A program made the position numbers and the translations under genes. Shown here one piece after another: positions 16,115-25,593 of a stretch of DNA of 64,000 nt; the stretch's first letter is position 1, and each line of letters starts with the position of its first letter. Origin of the DNA: a virus. Under the pieces are notes generated by a model. It made no database searches. It worked only from the letters and a program-made list of their open reading frames with translations, and had not been told where the DNA came from. Location of the stretch: IMG/VR virus record IMGVR_UViG_3300021959_004274, positions 28,188 to 92,187 of that record; one strand, written 5' to 3'.

Positions 16115-16954
16115 ATGAGATATGCTGTCATCACTACATTTCACCCACCAGGATTAACACAATACGCACAAACAATGATTGACACGTTTGAGCAATATTG
16201 GCCAGACACGGTGGACTTATACTGCTATGCAGAAGACTGCAAACCCATAACTACTAAACCTAATGTACACATCTTTGATTTGCATCAACGTTGCCTTGAT
16301 CTGGTTAACTTTAAGAATAAATTTAAAAATGTTCCGTGGGCTAATGGACTGCAGATGAAAGAGTCTGGCCTGCCATTTAAAGACAATAACTTTAAGTGGG
16401 ATGCCGTTAGATTTAGTAATAAAGTATTTACCGTAATTGATGCTTGTACCACACTAGATTATGACTGGGTAATATGGTTAGATGCTGACTCAAAAACGTT
16501 TGCACCTGTAACTGAATCATTCTTAGCAGAAGTATGTCCTAGTAGCAATTTTGTTAGTTACCTAGGTCGTAGAGCCAAATATCATAGCGAATGTGGCTGG
16601 GTAGCATATAACACAAAACATCGTGACTGTCAGGACTTTATGTCTTCTTGGAAAGACTTATATGTTAACGAAGGTATATTTAATTTAAAAGAGTTTCATG
16701 ACAGTTATGTATTTGATGTACTACGTCAGCAATATCAGCAAACAAAAAATACAGAATTCTTTAACCTGTCGCCCGAGCTACAAGGCAAAGGTCCAGGGCA
16801 TCCTTTTATTGCTAGTAAGTTAGGAACAGTAATGGATCATATGAAAGGCACCAGGCGTAAAGAGCTAGGACACAGTTTATCTGATGATGTTACTATAAAA
16901 AATCAAGGAATAAATCAAAACGTTGATTACTGGAAATCAGTTATTAAGACTTAG
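16115..16954 (+). CDS. GT-A type glycosyltransferase, 279 aa, plus strand
   Basis: Start at 16115 (MRYAVITTFHPPG). Has a DxD in DYDWVIWLDADSKTF (D123, D125) and an upstream AVRFSNKVFTVIDA, the usual donor-binding layout of GT-A enzymes. It sits within a minus-strand island of similar function, reversed. It ends 11 nt inside the 3' end of the opposite gene. No Shine-Dalgarno is seen. Sugar and acceptor are unknown. Confidence 0.68.
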   Translation: MRYAVITTFHPPGLTQYAQTMIDTFEQYWPDTVDLYCYAEDCKPITTKPNVHIFDLHQRCLDLVNFKNKFKNVPWANGLQMKESGLPFKDNNFKWDAVRFSNKVFTVIDACTTLDYDWVIWLDADSKTFAPVTESFLAEVCPSSNFVSYLGRRAKYHSECGWVAYNTKHRDCQDFMSSWKDLYVNEGIFNLKEFHDSYVFDVLRQQYQQTKNTEFFNLSPELQGKGPGHPFIASKLGTVMDHMKGTRRKELGHSLSDDVTIKNQGINQNVDYWKSVIKT

Positions 16955-17876
16955 GTAATCTTTCTCTCATAAAATGCCAGGCACTGCCACGAGTAACTTC
17001 ATCTGTAGACCAATGGCATTGACTTAGTCTATGATAGAAATCATTTCTATCAAACAATTCAGGATTTTCTATGTTGTTAAGATCAGTATTACAAATAGGA
17101 TAACACTGACTACGTTTAGGAACAGGATCTGTAACAAATACAGGAACCCCAGACATTATACTTGCTACTCCAGGAGAACTGTTGTACGTTACAGTAGCAT
17201 GAGTACGTTTTAGTTGTTCTGTTATGTTAATGTCTAAGGGACGTTGTTTTCTAATATTAGTCCAGGGAGATATATCAAGTTGATCTAGTGTAAGTAGGTC
17301 ACCTGGGTGGCCTCTAACAATAATATCTCTCTGTGTTTTTGTTCTAATATGATTAATAGTTTGAGTTGCCCACTCAATGACATTAGCGCCATTCATTGAC
17401 CAACCACCGTTGCGTTGTAGACATAACAATATTTCAGGACCAGTATGCCAATCAACATCTACAAATTTATAGTTTCTTTTAATTTTATTCCAGCGAGTTA
17501 GATCTCTGTCTTGATCAAAATACCAAGCATCGTTGGCAAATATTCCATCTAATCCATACCGTTGATACTTGTTAATATCTGACATATCTAAAAATTGAAA
17601 CAAATTGCTATCAATAATTAAACTATGTTTACCATGCTGACGTTGATGATCTATTGCGTTTTTTCTAATCATTAAATGAGGTGCTTGTTTACTACCTTCA
17701 TGAACATAACCCTGAATAACAGCAACATCACAATTAGGAATAACACGATTATCCTCAACTACAATAACCTGATCTCCAGCAAGTGCAACACCTTGAGCCC
17801 AACTATTTAAAATCATTTTTTTAAATTCGTTTTTACTCAGTCGAGGTATGCCCGATAGATAAACTGCTACTCTCAC
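16944..17876 (-). CDS. GT-B-like sugar transferase paralog 2, 310 aa
   Basis: C-terminal block HATVTYNSSPGVASIMSGV, PVFVTDP, two Cys (CYPICNTDL) and a final STDEVTRGSAWHFMRE, colinear with the proteins at 15245 and 17873. The middle has DIIVRGHPGD, equivalent to the RPHPRS of paralog 1. The N-terminal half carries a Rossmann-like AVIQGYVHEG region. Overlaps the upstream bifunctional gene by 4 nt (ATGA-type). Likely contributes to the same glycan pathway. Confidence 0.6.
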   Translation of the reverse strand: MRVAVYLSGIPRLSKNEFKKMILNSWAQGVALAGDQVIVVEDNRVIPNCDVAVIQGYVHEGSKQAPHLMIRKNAIDHQRQHGKHSLIIDSNLFQFLDMSDINKYQRYGLDGIFANDAWYFDQDRDLTRWNKIKRNYKFVDVDWHTGPEILLCLQRNGGWSMNGANVIEWATQTINHIRTKTQRDIIVRGHPGDLLTLDQLDISPWTNIRKQRPLDINITEQLKRTHATVTYNSSPGVASIMSGVPVFVTDPVPKRSQCYPICNTDLNNIENPELFDRNDFYHRLSQCHWSTDEVTRGSAWHFMRERLPKS

Positions 17877-19621
17877 TTACTATACCACTCCTGTAATAAT
17901 CTCCAGGCTGTACCGTCCTGAAGTTCACCTTGCGTAAATTGATGATAGGCAAGATTACAAAGTAGATAGTATACTTCATCTTCTGTTGGTATAACTGGTG
18001 TTTCTAATAAACTAAGATCGTTTGAACACAACGGCGAGGCCGCATTTTGTCCTAATACAAAAGCAGGCTTACCTTCCATTAAAGATTCAACAGCGGCTAT
18101 TGAATTATAAGTTACTGTACAATGTACGTCATCCAGGAGAGCTTTTTGTATGGTATCTTCAAGCACACGTTCCTTTCTTGTTTTCTTTAAACGTATCTCA
18201 ATGGGCCTATCTGTATATTTTTCAATTTCTTTTATAGTTGTTTCCATCCAGACATCTAAATCTTCACCATAAAAGCTCATAGCTTTATCACTAGGAGGTA
18301 CTACTAATATCTTACTGCCTGATGTAAACTTTTTAGTATATCCGTTTGCTTTAGTAAAACGGTCACTGGGCACATCTCTTAACTCTCCGCAATACTGTAA
18401 ACTATTTTTAGTTACTCTATGCCATAGTTTTGATTTACCGTTGCCATAGTAGCCAGTATCAACAAAATAAAAGTCTCTATTCTTTTCTCGGCACCAATCA
18501 AAGATGTGTCGTTTGGTTATACCTCTAAACACAATAGGTCTAGTATCCTGATCAGCATGTCCTTCGTAAACTGTTTTCCAATCAGTCAAACTTCCGCCTG
18601 CGCCTGTAGTAAAAAAATCTACTACTTTGTCCCACTTATAACCTTTTTTAATCAATGATTCACTTAATTCTTCCATATCGCTTATTCCTAATACTGAATC
18701 TGTTTTGTGATGATTTTTTAATCTATTAACAAAGTCTGCTAACTTAGGTGTATCATCATATACATGATGTACATCGTCTAATATTTTTTTAAGATCTGTA
18801 AAATACTTTTTATATTCTATAGAATATTGAAGTTGATCTACTCCAACTATTCTTTTTAAGTCTTGTTCTTGCTGTTGGTTATATTCGTCTAAATACTCTA
18901 ACCAAAGATCACCATACTGTACTTGACTCCAACTGCCTATGCCTGCTAGTTGATATTCTTTAGGTAAGGTATTGTCGTCAAACCAAGGACCGCCATCTGT
19001 ATAATGTATGGCACCAGGTTTACCCCAATCCTTTTCTTCATAATAACCTGACAACCAGTTCCAAGTTGGTTGTAAAAATCTTATATTAGATTCTTTTGTC
19101 CATTCAAATCTATGTAAGTAACTTAGCGGTTGTTTATTAATATTATCTAAACTCAGTCTACGACAATCTCTATGCTCACAATTAAATACCATCATCGACG
19201 ACCAATTCTTTTTAGGATACACAGACTGTGTTTTACCGTCCATTTTTAATTTTGTTTTTGGACTGTATCCATAATTTTCATGAGGAACTACAGAAACAGA
19301 ATTGCCAAACTCATCAATATTGTCGTAAACTTCTTTAATATCTTGTGTCCATAAAAAATCACAGTCACAAAATATTGCTTTACCTTGATAGTTCATTAAG
19401 TAAGGAACTAAAAATCTTGTGTAAGTAAATTCTGTTGATGCTGTATGTTCACGCTTACGTGTTATTATCTTGTCACGTTCTAGCTCATCTAGTTTGAGGT
19501 AATGTATTTTAACAGGAGCAGAAGCGTGTTTTAATATGCTGTAGGCACAAACATCTGCGGCTATGGGTTCACGTGAATCCCATCCTATAAAAACATTGAT
19601 TACTGTATGAGGTATTGACAT
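17873..19621 (-). CDS. Bifunctional GT-A plus GT-B-like glycosyltransferase, 582 aa
   Basis: Residues about 1-240 form a family 8-like GT-A domain: IGWDSREPIAADV near 12-24, STEFTYTRFLVPYL, and the metal site FCDCDFLW (D86, D88). Residues about 330-582 are the third copy of the GT-B-like domain: VDTGYYGN, IEIRLKKTR, TVTYNSIAAVESLMEGKPA, a CSNDL cluster and GELQDGTAWRLLQE. The two are joined by a charged linker around 240-320. Presumably two successive sugar additions by one protein. A weak late-like box lies at 19650-19657. Confidence 0.68.
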   Translation of the reverse strand: MSIPHTVINVFIGWDSREPIAADVCAYSILKHASAPVKIHYLKLDELERDKIITRKREHTASTEFTYTRFLVPYLMNYQGKAIFCDCDFLWTQDIKEVYDNIDEFGNSVSVVPHENYGYSPKTKLKMDGKTQSVYPKKNWSSMMVFNCEHRDCRRLSLDNINKQPLSYLHRFEWTKESNIRFLQPTWNWLSGYYEEKDWGKPGAIHYTDGGPWFDDNTLPKEYQLAGIGSWSQVQYGDLWLEYLDEYNQQQEQDLKRIVGVDQLQYSIEYKKYFTDLKKILDDVHHVYDDTPKLADFVNRLKNHHKTDSVLGISDMEELSESLIKKGYKWDKVVDFFTTGAGGSLTDWKTVYEGHADQDTRPIVFRGITKRHIFDWCREKNRDFYFVDTGYYGNGKSKLWHRVTKNSLQYCGELRDVPSDRFTKANGYTKKFTSGSKILVVPPSDKAMSFYGEDLDVWMETTIKEIEKYTDRPIEIRLKKTRKERVLEDTIQKALLDDVHCTVTYNSIAAVESLMEGKPAFVLGQNAASPLCSNDLSLLETPVIPTEDEVYYLLCNLAYHQFTQGELQDGTAWRLLQEWYSK

Positions 19622-19649
19622 TAAACTTAATAATTAACTACTAAGTTTA

Positions 19650-19657
19650 TATTTATT
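19650..19657 (-). promoter_or_regulatory. Possible late promoter, AATAAATA
   Basis: Minus strand AATAAATA, 28 nt before the ATG at 19621, in the only gap of this gene run. The first base differs from the usual T/G/C. No clear RBS follows. Confidence 0.35.
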
Positions 19658-20423
19658 AGTATGTGCGGAAGTCTCTTATGCTTTTGTCTAACCACATAAG
19701 CACTAGATCTTGTTGACTAACATAGTTGCGTTGATTAAGACTTTTTACTGCTGATTCAGGAATAAGATTTTGTTCTGCTAAATCAAACCAGGTAGCAGTT
19801 TTATAATCTAATTTTTTAAAATTAGGTTGTTTGTAGACAATGGCGTGTATCCAAGGATCGTTACGATCTTTTTTAAAGAAACCACCACTACAATCCCAAC
19901 CATTTATTGCTAACTGGTGTATTAGACCTACTAATGTCCAGTGATAGTATTCATTTGAATATTGGTCAGAAATAATTTTAGTTCTTTCTACACAGGTGGT
20001 TTCAGGTACACTAACGATTAACATACCATTATCTCTACACAGGTCATACCAATGTCCTAGTGTTTGCAAAGGATTAATTGCATATTGAAGTATATTAGGT
20101 GCGTTAATAACATCAAATGAATTTGGTTTAAGGCCTGTGTTTTCCATGTCAGCCTCAACTATTTCTACAATATTGTGATGTTTTAGATCTTTATCAAATC
20201 TATTTTTAATATCAACACCGGTACATTTGATATTCAATGGTATTTGACGTTCATTTTCATCTTCAACTGTACGTGTTGCCCACCAATACATGTCATGGCC
20301 AAGTCCACAACCTATGTCTAGCATAGTACCTATAGACTCCATAAAGTCTGGGTGTTGGTCTAGTAACTCTAACGTTTCTAAACTCAGTTGATGTGCTTCT
20401 TTGTCAAATAACTGTTTATACAC
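19656..20423 (-). CDS. Class I SAM-dependent methyltransferase, 255 aa
   Basis: Motif I MLDIGCGLGHD (about 34-44), an acidic motif II (CTGVDIKNR) and motif post-I-like VEADMENTGLKPNSFDVINAPNILQ. The fold is of the small-molecule/sugar methyltransferase type. GTG start at 20423 with GGAAG upstream; overlaps UvsY by 8 nt. Placed directly upstream of the glycosyltransferase island, so O-methylation of a sugar is a reasonable guess. Substrate is not shown. Confidence 0.72.
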   Translation of the reverse strand: MYKQLFDKEAHQLSLETLELLDQHPDFMESIGTMLDIGCGLGHDMYWWATRTVEDENERQIPLNIKCTGVDIKNRFDKDLKHHNIVEIVEADMENTGLKPNSFDVINAPNILQYAINPLQTLGHWYDLCRDNGMLIVSVPETTCVERTKIISDQYSNEYYHWTLVGLIHQLAINGWDCSGGFFKKDRNDPWIHAIVYKQPNFKKLDYKTATWFDLAEQNLIPESAVKSLNQRNYVSQQDLVLMWLDKSIRDFRTY

Positions 20424-20871
20424 TAATATCTTCCATGCCTGATGTTCTTAAGCGAACAACATGACCTAGCATAAAGTTTTTGCTTTCAAAGCCTTTTAGT
20501 ATGCCTAGCCATTTGTTTCTAAGTAAAGCAACATCATTGATCAGTGTTTCAAAGTCAATAACTTCATCCTCGCCATCTACATACTTTTCTGCATCACGTG
20601 ATGTCAATGCTCTTTGATATGCTTCTAAATACTTCTGAAAGTGCTTACGTCTAATCTTACGTAACTGTATATTTAGATAGTTTAAAATTGCTTCAATTTC
20701 TTGTAATTGATTAAAACGATGTTCTGTGATGCCAGGTAAGTCTCTAATGTTCTTTTCTACATTACCGTATATTGAGCATTCCTGTTTTGCTTTAATTAAT
20801 TCATTTTCATAATGTAATAACATGTCAGGAATTTTTGAAATGTCTTTTGTAACATCACTATACCAACTCAT
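20416..20871 (-). CDS. uvsY: UvsY-like recombination mediator
   Basis: In T4, UvsY loads the RecA-like UvsX onto gp32-coated single-stranded DNA. The 151 aa size, helical basic sequence (LRKIRRKHFQKYLEAYQRALTSR has the UvsY-type KYL...RALTSRDAEKYVDGE segment) and position two genes after UvsX fit. Coupled by one-base overlap to the acidic small gene upstream. Confidence 0.82.
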   Translation of the reverse strand: MSWYSDVTKDISKIPDMLLHYENELIKAKQECSIYGNVEKNIRDLPGITEHRFNQLQEIEAILNYLNIQLRKIRRKHFQKYLEAYQRALTSRDAEKYVDGEDEVIDFETLINDVALLRNKWLGILKGFESKNFMLGHVVRLRTSGMEDISV

Positions 20872-21140
20872 TAATAATCCTCGCCTTCATTGTCGTCTTC
20901 TTCATACTCATCGCCCCAAGGATCTAAACCATCATCATCGTCGTCGAGAGTTTCGTCATAATCTAATAGTGCATCTTTGATGTCATCATCCTCATATAGA
21001 TTTGATTCTTTAATTTCTTTTGGGCTGACACCTTGTACATCTACTAGAGTATGTACTAGATCAATAGCGGCCTCTTTATAGTGACTTTCATTGATATGGC
21101 CTTTAAGTGTTTCAAAAATATCAGCGATTGCGTTCAGCAT
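20871..21140 (-). CDS. Small acidic protein between UvsX and UvsY, 89 aa
   Basis: N-terminal half is helical (MLNAIADIFETLKGHIN, AIDLVHTLVDVQGVSP). The C-terminal half is an acidic tail of Asp and Glu (DETLDDDDDGLDPWGDE). Such tails mimic nucleic acid or bind basic proteins. Its place inside the recombination operon suggests a link to UvsX/UvsY, but nothing more can be said. Confidence 0.6.
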   Translation of the reverse strand: MLNAIADIFETLKGHINESHYKEAAIDLVHTLVDVQGVSPKEIKESNLYEDDDIKDALLDYDETLDDDDDGLDPWGDEYEEDDNEGEDY

Positions 21141-21141
21141 T

Positions 21142-22275
21142 TTATTCCTCTGTCTCCTCTGTTTGAACTGCTTCGGCTTCGTCTATTGCTTTCATTTCCA
21201 TTTCTGTAGCAACATCGATACTTGCCTCTACATCTGCTATATTTACTTCTTTTGATTGATTTTTGAGGTGTTCCATAACCTTATCTAAACAACCTTGTTC
21301 GTTTGATTCCCAGGCTTTACGGAACTGTTTAATTTCACCAGCACTGTCTGGTTCACCAAAACGTAGTCTATTACCATCTTTAACTAGTAAGCCTGCTTTT
21401 TCAGCCATATCAACTAATCCTGAATATGGGTTCATACCTGTTTCATATGGAATCTTAACCTGTACTGATTCAAATGGTTTAGCATAACGAGTCTTCATAA
21501 TTTTACATGCGGCTCTAATACCCATAACATCTGATACTTTGTTACCATCTTCGTCTTCTTTTAGTTTTAGTTTACGCATAGCAACAACAATACTTGAAGC
21601 ATAGATAAAGCCTTGTCCACCTGATATTTTATCATCTGGATCAAACATGTCCTGACTTGCGTAAGTGTGGTTAGTACATACCATGCCAACGTTAGCAGAA
21701 CCAAACATGTTAACGCAGTTACGAACTAAGGCTGTTAGTGCTTTAGGCTTACGTCCCATATCACCTTTTAAGTCACCTTTTTGGAACTGATCAACATCTG
21801 TAGGAGTTAGTAACATACCTAAACTGTCAATAACAAATAGTACCTTAGGACGATCTTCTTCTGCCATAGCACGATATTCACCCATAAAGTCGTTGATAGT
21901 TTTTGCTACATCATCAATCATGGCCATGTTGAGTTTAAGTAGCTTATCTTCAGATGTATCAACATCCAATGCCTGTAACCAATTTTCATCTAAGGCGTTT
22001 TCACTATCAATTAAGACAACAAAGATGCCTTGCTTTTGTGCTTCTTTAACAATGTTACCTGAACAGATATAACTTTTACCCGCACCTGATTCACCAGCAA
22101 ACACAGTTACTTTGCCTAGCGGAATACCTTTAGTAAAGTCTCCCGAAATCAAATAATTAAGGGCATAATTACCTGTTGATACCCAGTCTGTTGGATCGTT
22201 AAATCCTATTGATAGTCCTGCAATGCTTTTGCTGATACTCTTTCTAAACTTACTTACATCAAATGGTTTGGCCAT
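21142..22275 (-). CDS. uvsX: UvsX recombinase (RecA family)
   Basis: Strand-exchange protein for recombination-dependent replication. Walker A GESGAGKS at 61-68, Walker B VLFVIDSLG near 145-153, and a DNA-binding loop region around FIYASSIVVAMRK. Length 377 aa is typical (T4 UvsX 391 aa). The C-terminus is Glu-rich (EAVQTEETEE), as in T4. It lies one base from the radical SAM cassette upstream, which separates it from gp32. Confidence 0.95.
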   Translation of the reverse strand: MAKPFDVSKFRKSISKSIAGLSIGFNDPTDWVSTGNYALNYLISGDFTKGIPLGKVTVFAGESGAGKSYICSGNIVKEAQKQGIFVVLIDSENALDENWLQALDVDTSEDKLLKLNMAMIDDVAKTINDFMGEYRAMAEEDRPKVLFVIDSLGMLLTPTDVDQFQKGDLKGDMGRKPKALTALVRNCVNMFGSANVGMVCTNHTYASQDMFDPDDKISGGQGFIYASSIVVAMRKLKLKEDEDGNKVSDVMGIRAACKIMKTRYAKPFESVQVKIPYETGMNPYSGLVDMAEKAGLLVKDGNRLRFGEPDSAGEIKQFRKAWESNEQGCLDKVMEHLKNQSKEVNIADVEASIDVATEMEMKAIDEAEAVQTEETEE

Positions 22276-22276
22276 G

Positions 22277-23296
22277 CTATTCTCCTAGTTCTATGTCAAA
22301 GTAGTCTTGGTAACTTATACCACGCAGTTTATCCTGCTCTGTTACAAAGTCCACTAGTTCTTTTGTGTTATTATAACTTGATGCTACTAAATGTTCAAGT
22401 TGTTTGAGCAACAATATGTCCGTTTTTTGGAAAAGTTCTTTTGCTCGTAGTGTAAATGGGTTTGTGGCTTTTATGCTTAGTTGTTCAGGAAACTCTAGTA
22501 ATCCATAACTAAAAGGTATTCCTACAGAGTCTGCATAACGCAACATATTTTCCAAATCACAGATAGTAAACACATTCAGAGTACTCCAAAATCCTAGTTC
22601 TATTAAGTTACTAGTGTCTGCTAATTGTTTATACTCTTTTACCACCTGGTCCCATTTTTTCCAACTTACAGGCCACCGTGCATATTCATTAACCTGTTCA
22701 GTACCATCAAAACTTAAAGTAATTGTAACTTTAATCTTACGTTCTAACAGCATTTTTACTTCCGGTATTACCGTTGTGCCGTTAGTGTTTATTCTAACTA
22801 TTTTAACATTAGGTGGTAAGTTGTTTAACAACCGTTTATAGTTTTTACTATAACTTGGTTCGCCACCGTTTATATCTAATTCTACTATACGATCTTGTGG
22901 TAGGCTATCAAAAGCAGTAACGTTTTCTAATTTAATAATGTTTTTCTTTAAACTGCCTATAGTAGTTGACAATCCTTCATAACAAAACTGACAAGCAGAG
23001 TTACAAACATTATCTAGCACCCCACCTACAATTAAGTAATCACTGTGGAATTTTTTAAGTAACGTATGTCTACTTTGTGTGTCTAATCTAATACTTTGTT
23101 TGGCTGTTTGTTCAGTTATTTGACAGCGTACACATTCATTAGGATGTGTTTCGGCCTGTTTTAATTTCTGAGCCCAGTCACTGGATTCCATTTCTTCATA
23201 GGAATTAAAGCGTGGAGCATCAACCATATGTCCACAACGACTAACTGTGCCGTCTTCGTTCAATCTAGCAAAGTGGTTAAATCTTGGGCAAAACAT
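22277..23296 (-). CDS. Radical SAM protein A with N-terminal Cys cluster, 339 aa
   Basis: Radical SAM [4Fe-4S] motif CNSACQFC (C98, C102, C105), then a DINGGEPSYS segment (GGE motif) and INTNG. Unusually, a second cysteine set precedes it (C3, C21, C55, C58), like an auxiliary-cluster (SPASM/twitch-type) ligand set moved to the N-terminus. The enzyme should make a 5'-deoxyadenosyl radical to modify a peptide, sugar or small molecule. It overlaps the sulfotransferase gene by 20 nt. Same architecture as the protein at 23894. Confidence 0.8.
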   Translation of the reverse strand: MFCPRFNHFARLNEDGTVSRCGHMVDAPRFNSYEEMESSDWAQKLKQAETHPNECVRCQITEQTAKQSIRLDTQSRHTLLKKFHSDYLIVGGVLDNVCNSACQFCYEGLSTTIGSLKKNIIKLENVTAFDSLPQDRIVELDINGGEPSYSKNYKRLLNNLPPNVKIVRINTNGTTVIPEVKMLLERKIKVTITLSFDGTEQVNEYARWPVSWKKWDQVVKEYKQLADTSNLIELGFWSTLNVFTICDLENMLRYADSVGIPFSYGLLEFPEQLSIKATNPFTLRAKELFQKTDILLLKQLEHLVASSYNNTKELVDFVTEQDKLRGISYQDYFDIELGE

Positions 23297-23909
23297 GATA
23301 TGCCTTTCCTATCAGAGTTGAGTATTCTGTTGGACATCTTTCATTAAGATGATTAAACATTTCTTTAACTGTCCAGCTTTGTCCAGTTAATTCATCTAAA
23401 ATAATCTGATCTATAGTAAATGCTGTTGCCAGTCCCGGACTATTAACAACATCTAACAAATCAATGTCTGTGTTTTTATCTTTAACAATATTGATATTTT
23501 GACAATACTGATTCATCATATTAATATTATGAAAATAAATTTTTGCATCTGTATCTAAGTATCTTGCAAGATTAATTATCCATTGATATTGATGTGCAAA
23601 ATGCCTATCCAATATTATACCTTGCTTAAGATAGTGCTTAACAGTATCCACATTGAGATGGGTATTGTTATACAGATATGTTTGTACTCCACTAATATAG
23701 CGTTCTTTTGGATTTCTAATAAACACATCTACAACACTAAGTTTCCTAATTTGCTCATTGATTATTTTTTTAAAATTTTTGTCCTGAGCAATAGCATCCA
23801 TTGATGTGCTACCACATTTAAAGATAGGATAAAAAAACTTATTAATTTCATGAAAGTCGTAGACTTCAACTCTATTTGGAAACAGTATGTCATCTAACCG
23901 TGTAAGCAT
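23277..23909 (-). CDS. Sulfotransferase-like protein 1, 210 aa
   Basis: PAPS-binding signature: 5'-phosphosulfate loop YPIFKCGSTSMDAI (K31, S34, T35, S36) and 3'-phosphate site VFIRNPKERYISG (R65, S73, G74). It is short for the family but has both binding motifs. Would transfer sulfate from PAPS to a hydroxyl or amino group of a glycan or peptide. Embedded between two radical SAM genes with 16-20 nt overlaps, so they are very likely one pathway. Confidence 0.72.
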   Translation of the reverse strand: MLTRLDDILFPNRVEVYDFHEINKFFYPIFKCGSTSMDAIAQDKNFKKIINEQIRKLSVVDVFIRNPKERYISGVQTYLYNNTHLNVDTVKHYLKQGIILDRHFAHQYQWIINLARYLDTDAKIYFHNINMMNQYCQNINIVKDKNTDIDLLDVVNSPGLATAFTIDQIILDELTGQSWTVKEMFNHLNERCPTEYSTLIGKAYHVLPKI

Positions 23910-25042
23910 TTATACATTTCCTTAAAGAGTTGTTTGCTGTGTAGTTTTCTAAGTTGATCTAATCTTTTTAAGTATGTTAATAAAATATCTTTTTTCTTTT
24001 CAAATGGTCTATCTAAGAAATTTAACATATTACGATAACTGTCTTCTAATAGGTATCCTGGATTAGCATCAATTTTTTCTTGTAATAAGTCTTTGAGATA
24101 GGTCAATGTAGAATCGGGTAAATTTCTTATATCAAAAAATACTGGTGATTCAATTGGATTAACAATAAAACTGTTGTTATGAAATCCTAGCTTTTGTAAA
24201 AACTTAATACAATCAAATATTGAAAGATAGTTTAAAGGAATCCATAACATATTAAAACTTACTTTATGATCTAAGTTTCTTATTATTTCTAAGTTGTCTA
24301 AAAAGTCTTGCCACTTACCACCATATCTAATATACTCAAACTGATCTTCCATTGATTCTACACTTATTGTCCAATGTACATTTTTAAATTGACATATTAA
24401 GTCAAACACAGGTGTGCCTGTTTTACTTAAATTAGTGTTTATTCTTAAATTAACATCAGGGTTTACTTCTAATAATAATTTAAGTAGTTCTTCATTTTCT
24501 TTCATTAATAATGGTTCACCGCCAGCCATGTATACATGTTTTAGTTGATGTGCATTACTAAAAACAAATTGTTTAAGTTCTTCTACACGTTCAGCTGGAA
24601 CCTGTGGCTTTTCAAGTTTTAATTCAGCTACCCATTTACTTGAATATTCTGGACCACAATATACGCAGGAAAAGTTACATGAATTTGACCATCTTATATC
24701 AATTTTGTGTAAGTCAAATTGATCTGTAGTTTTATATGTGTCCAACGATGTGTTACGTAGTTCTTTAAGATAAAATACTCTATCACTAACAATATCAAAA
24801 CTTTTTTTACCTGCCTCTAATTGATAACACCCTTGACATCCTTGCCCAGGTTTGTTATCTAACATTGTTTGTTTTATTTCAGTATTCTGATCTAGTATTT
24901 CTTTTAATGTATTATCTTTTAAATTGCCAATGGGTAAACGATTACGAATACAATTTTGCACTGTTCCGTCCCCATTGTACATAAATCCAGTCCATGGAAT
25001 AGGACAAAAGTTTTTATTTGTTAGGTAAGTTTTACTGTCCAT
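23894..25042 (-). CDS. Radical SAM protein B with N-terminal Cys cluster, 382 aa
   Basis: Radical SAM motif CNFSCVYC (C122, C126, C129), MAGGEPLL and INTNLS. N-terminal auxiliary cysteines at C13, C31, C69 and C72 (PGQGCQGCYQ), with IGNLKDNTLKEIL, a segment typical of SPASM regions. The phage twitch-type radical SAM family fits. Paralogous in layout to the protein at 22277. It overlaps the SDR gene by 11 nt. Substrate unknown. Confidence 0.82.
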   Translation of the reverse strand: MDSKTYLTNKNFCPIPWTGFMYNGDGTVQNCIRNRLPIGNLKDNTLKEILDQNTEIKQTMLDNKPGQGCQGCYQLEAGKKSFDIVSDRVFYLKELRNTSLDTYKTTDQFDLHKIDIRWSNSCNFSCVYCGPEYSSKWVAELKLEKPQVPAERVEELKQFVFSNAHQLKHVYMAGGEPLLMKENEELLKLLLEVNPDVNLRINTNLSKTGTPVFDLICQFKNVHWTISVESMEDQFEYIRYGGKWQDFLDNLEIIRNLDHKVSFNMLWIPLNYLSIFDCIKFLQKLGFHNNSFIVNPIESPVFFDIRNLPDSTLTYLKDLLQEKIDANPGYLLEDSYRNMLNFLDRPFEKKKDILLTYLKRLDQLRKLHSKQLFKEMYKCLHG

Positions 25043-25568
25043 AATCTACACCAAGTGCAAATTCATATACTCGTAGTCCGGGTTTAACTGATTCAATAAT
25101 GTTAATCATTGACTCTGCCCAGGCATCTACATCACAGGCTTGAGTGCTACTGTGTGGTCCTGTATTAACTTCTCCAGGTCTAATTAATGTAATTTTAGGC
25201 CACAGTGTGGATAATGCTAATTGCAAACTAGCATTTTCTAATGCAACCTTCTGTGAGTAATATGGAATATGCTCATCACAATCAGGACCTGACATAGTCA
25301 TCATAGTACTAATAACTATAATTTCTTTACCTTCCTGACCTTTCCATCTATTGTGTATTTCAAACAATAAATCTGTTTGTGCAAAGCCTTGCTGTGCATT
25401 GTTAATAAACATATCACACGATTCAATTTGATCTGCTACACGATTTATATTACGTATATCATTTCCATCTCGCTTGGAAAGACCTATAACGGTATGTCCA
25501 CGCTGTTTATATTGACGTGTTAGTGCTTGGCCAATGCCAGAAGAGTGTCCTGTAATTGCTATTTTCAT
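25032..25568 (-). CDS. Short-chain dehydrogenase/reductase, 178 aa
   Basis: NAD(P)-binding TGHSSGIG at 6-13, a NNA motif at 56-58, and the catalytic YxxxK (Y103 and K107) with an upstream Ser near 87. It is shorter than the usual 250 aa SDR. Oxidises or reduces a hydroxyl/keto group. First gene of the SDR-radical SAM-sulfotransferase-radical SAM cassette between gp32 and UvsX. Confidence 0.8.
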   Translation of the reverse strand: MKIAITGHSSGIGQALTRQYKQRGHTVIGLSKRDGNDIRNINRVADQIESCDMFINNAQQGFAQTDLLFEIHNRWKGQEGKEIIVISTMMTMSGPDCDEHIPYYSQKVALENASLQLALSTLWPKITLIRPGEVNTGPHSSTQACDVDAWAESMINIIESVKPGLRVYEFALGVDYGQ

Positions 25569-25593
25569 AATAATAGTTATAAAGAAAGATTGA

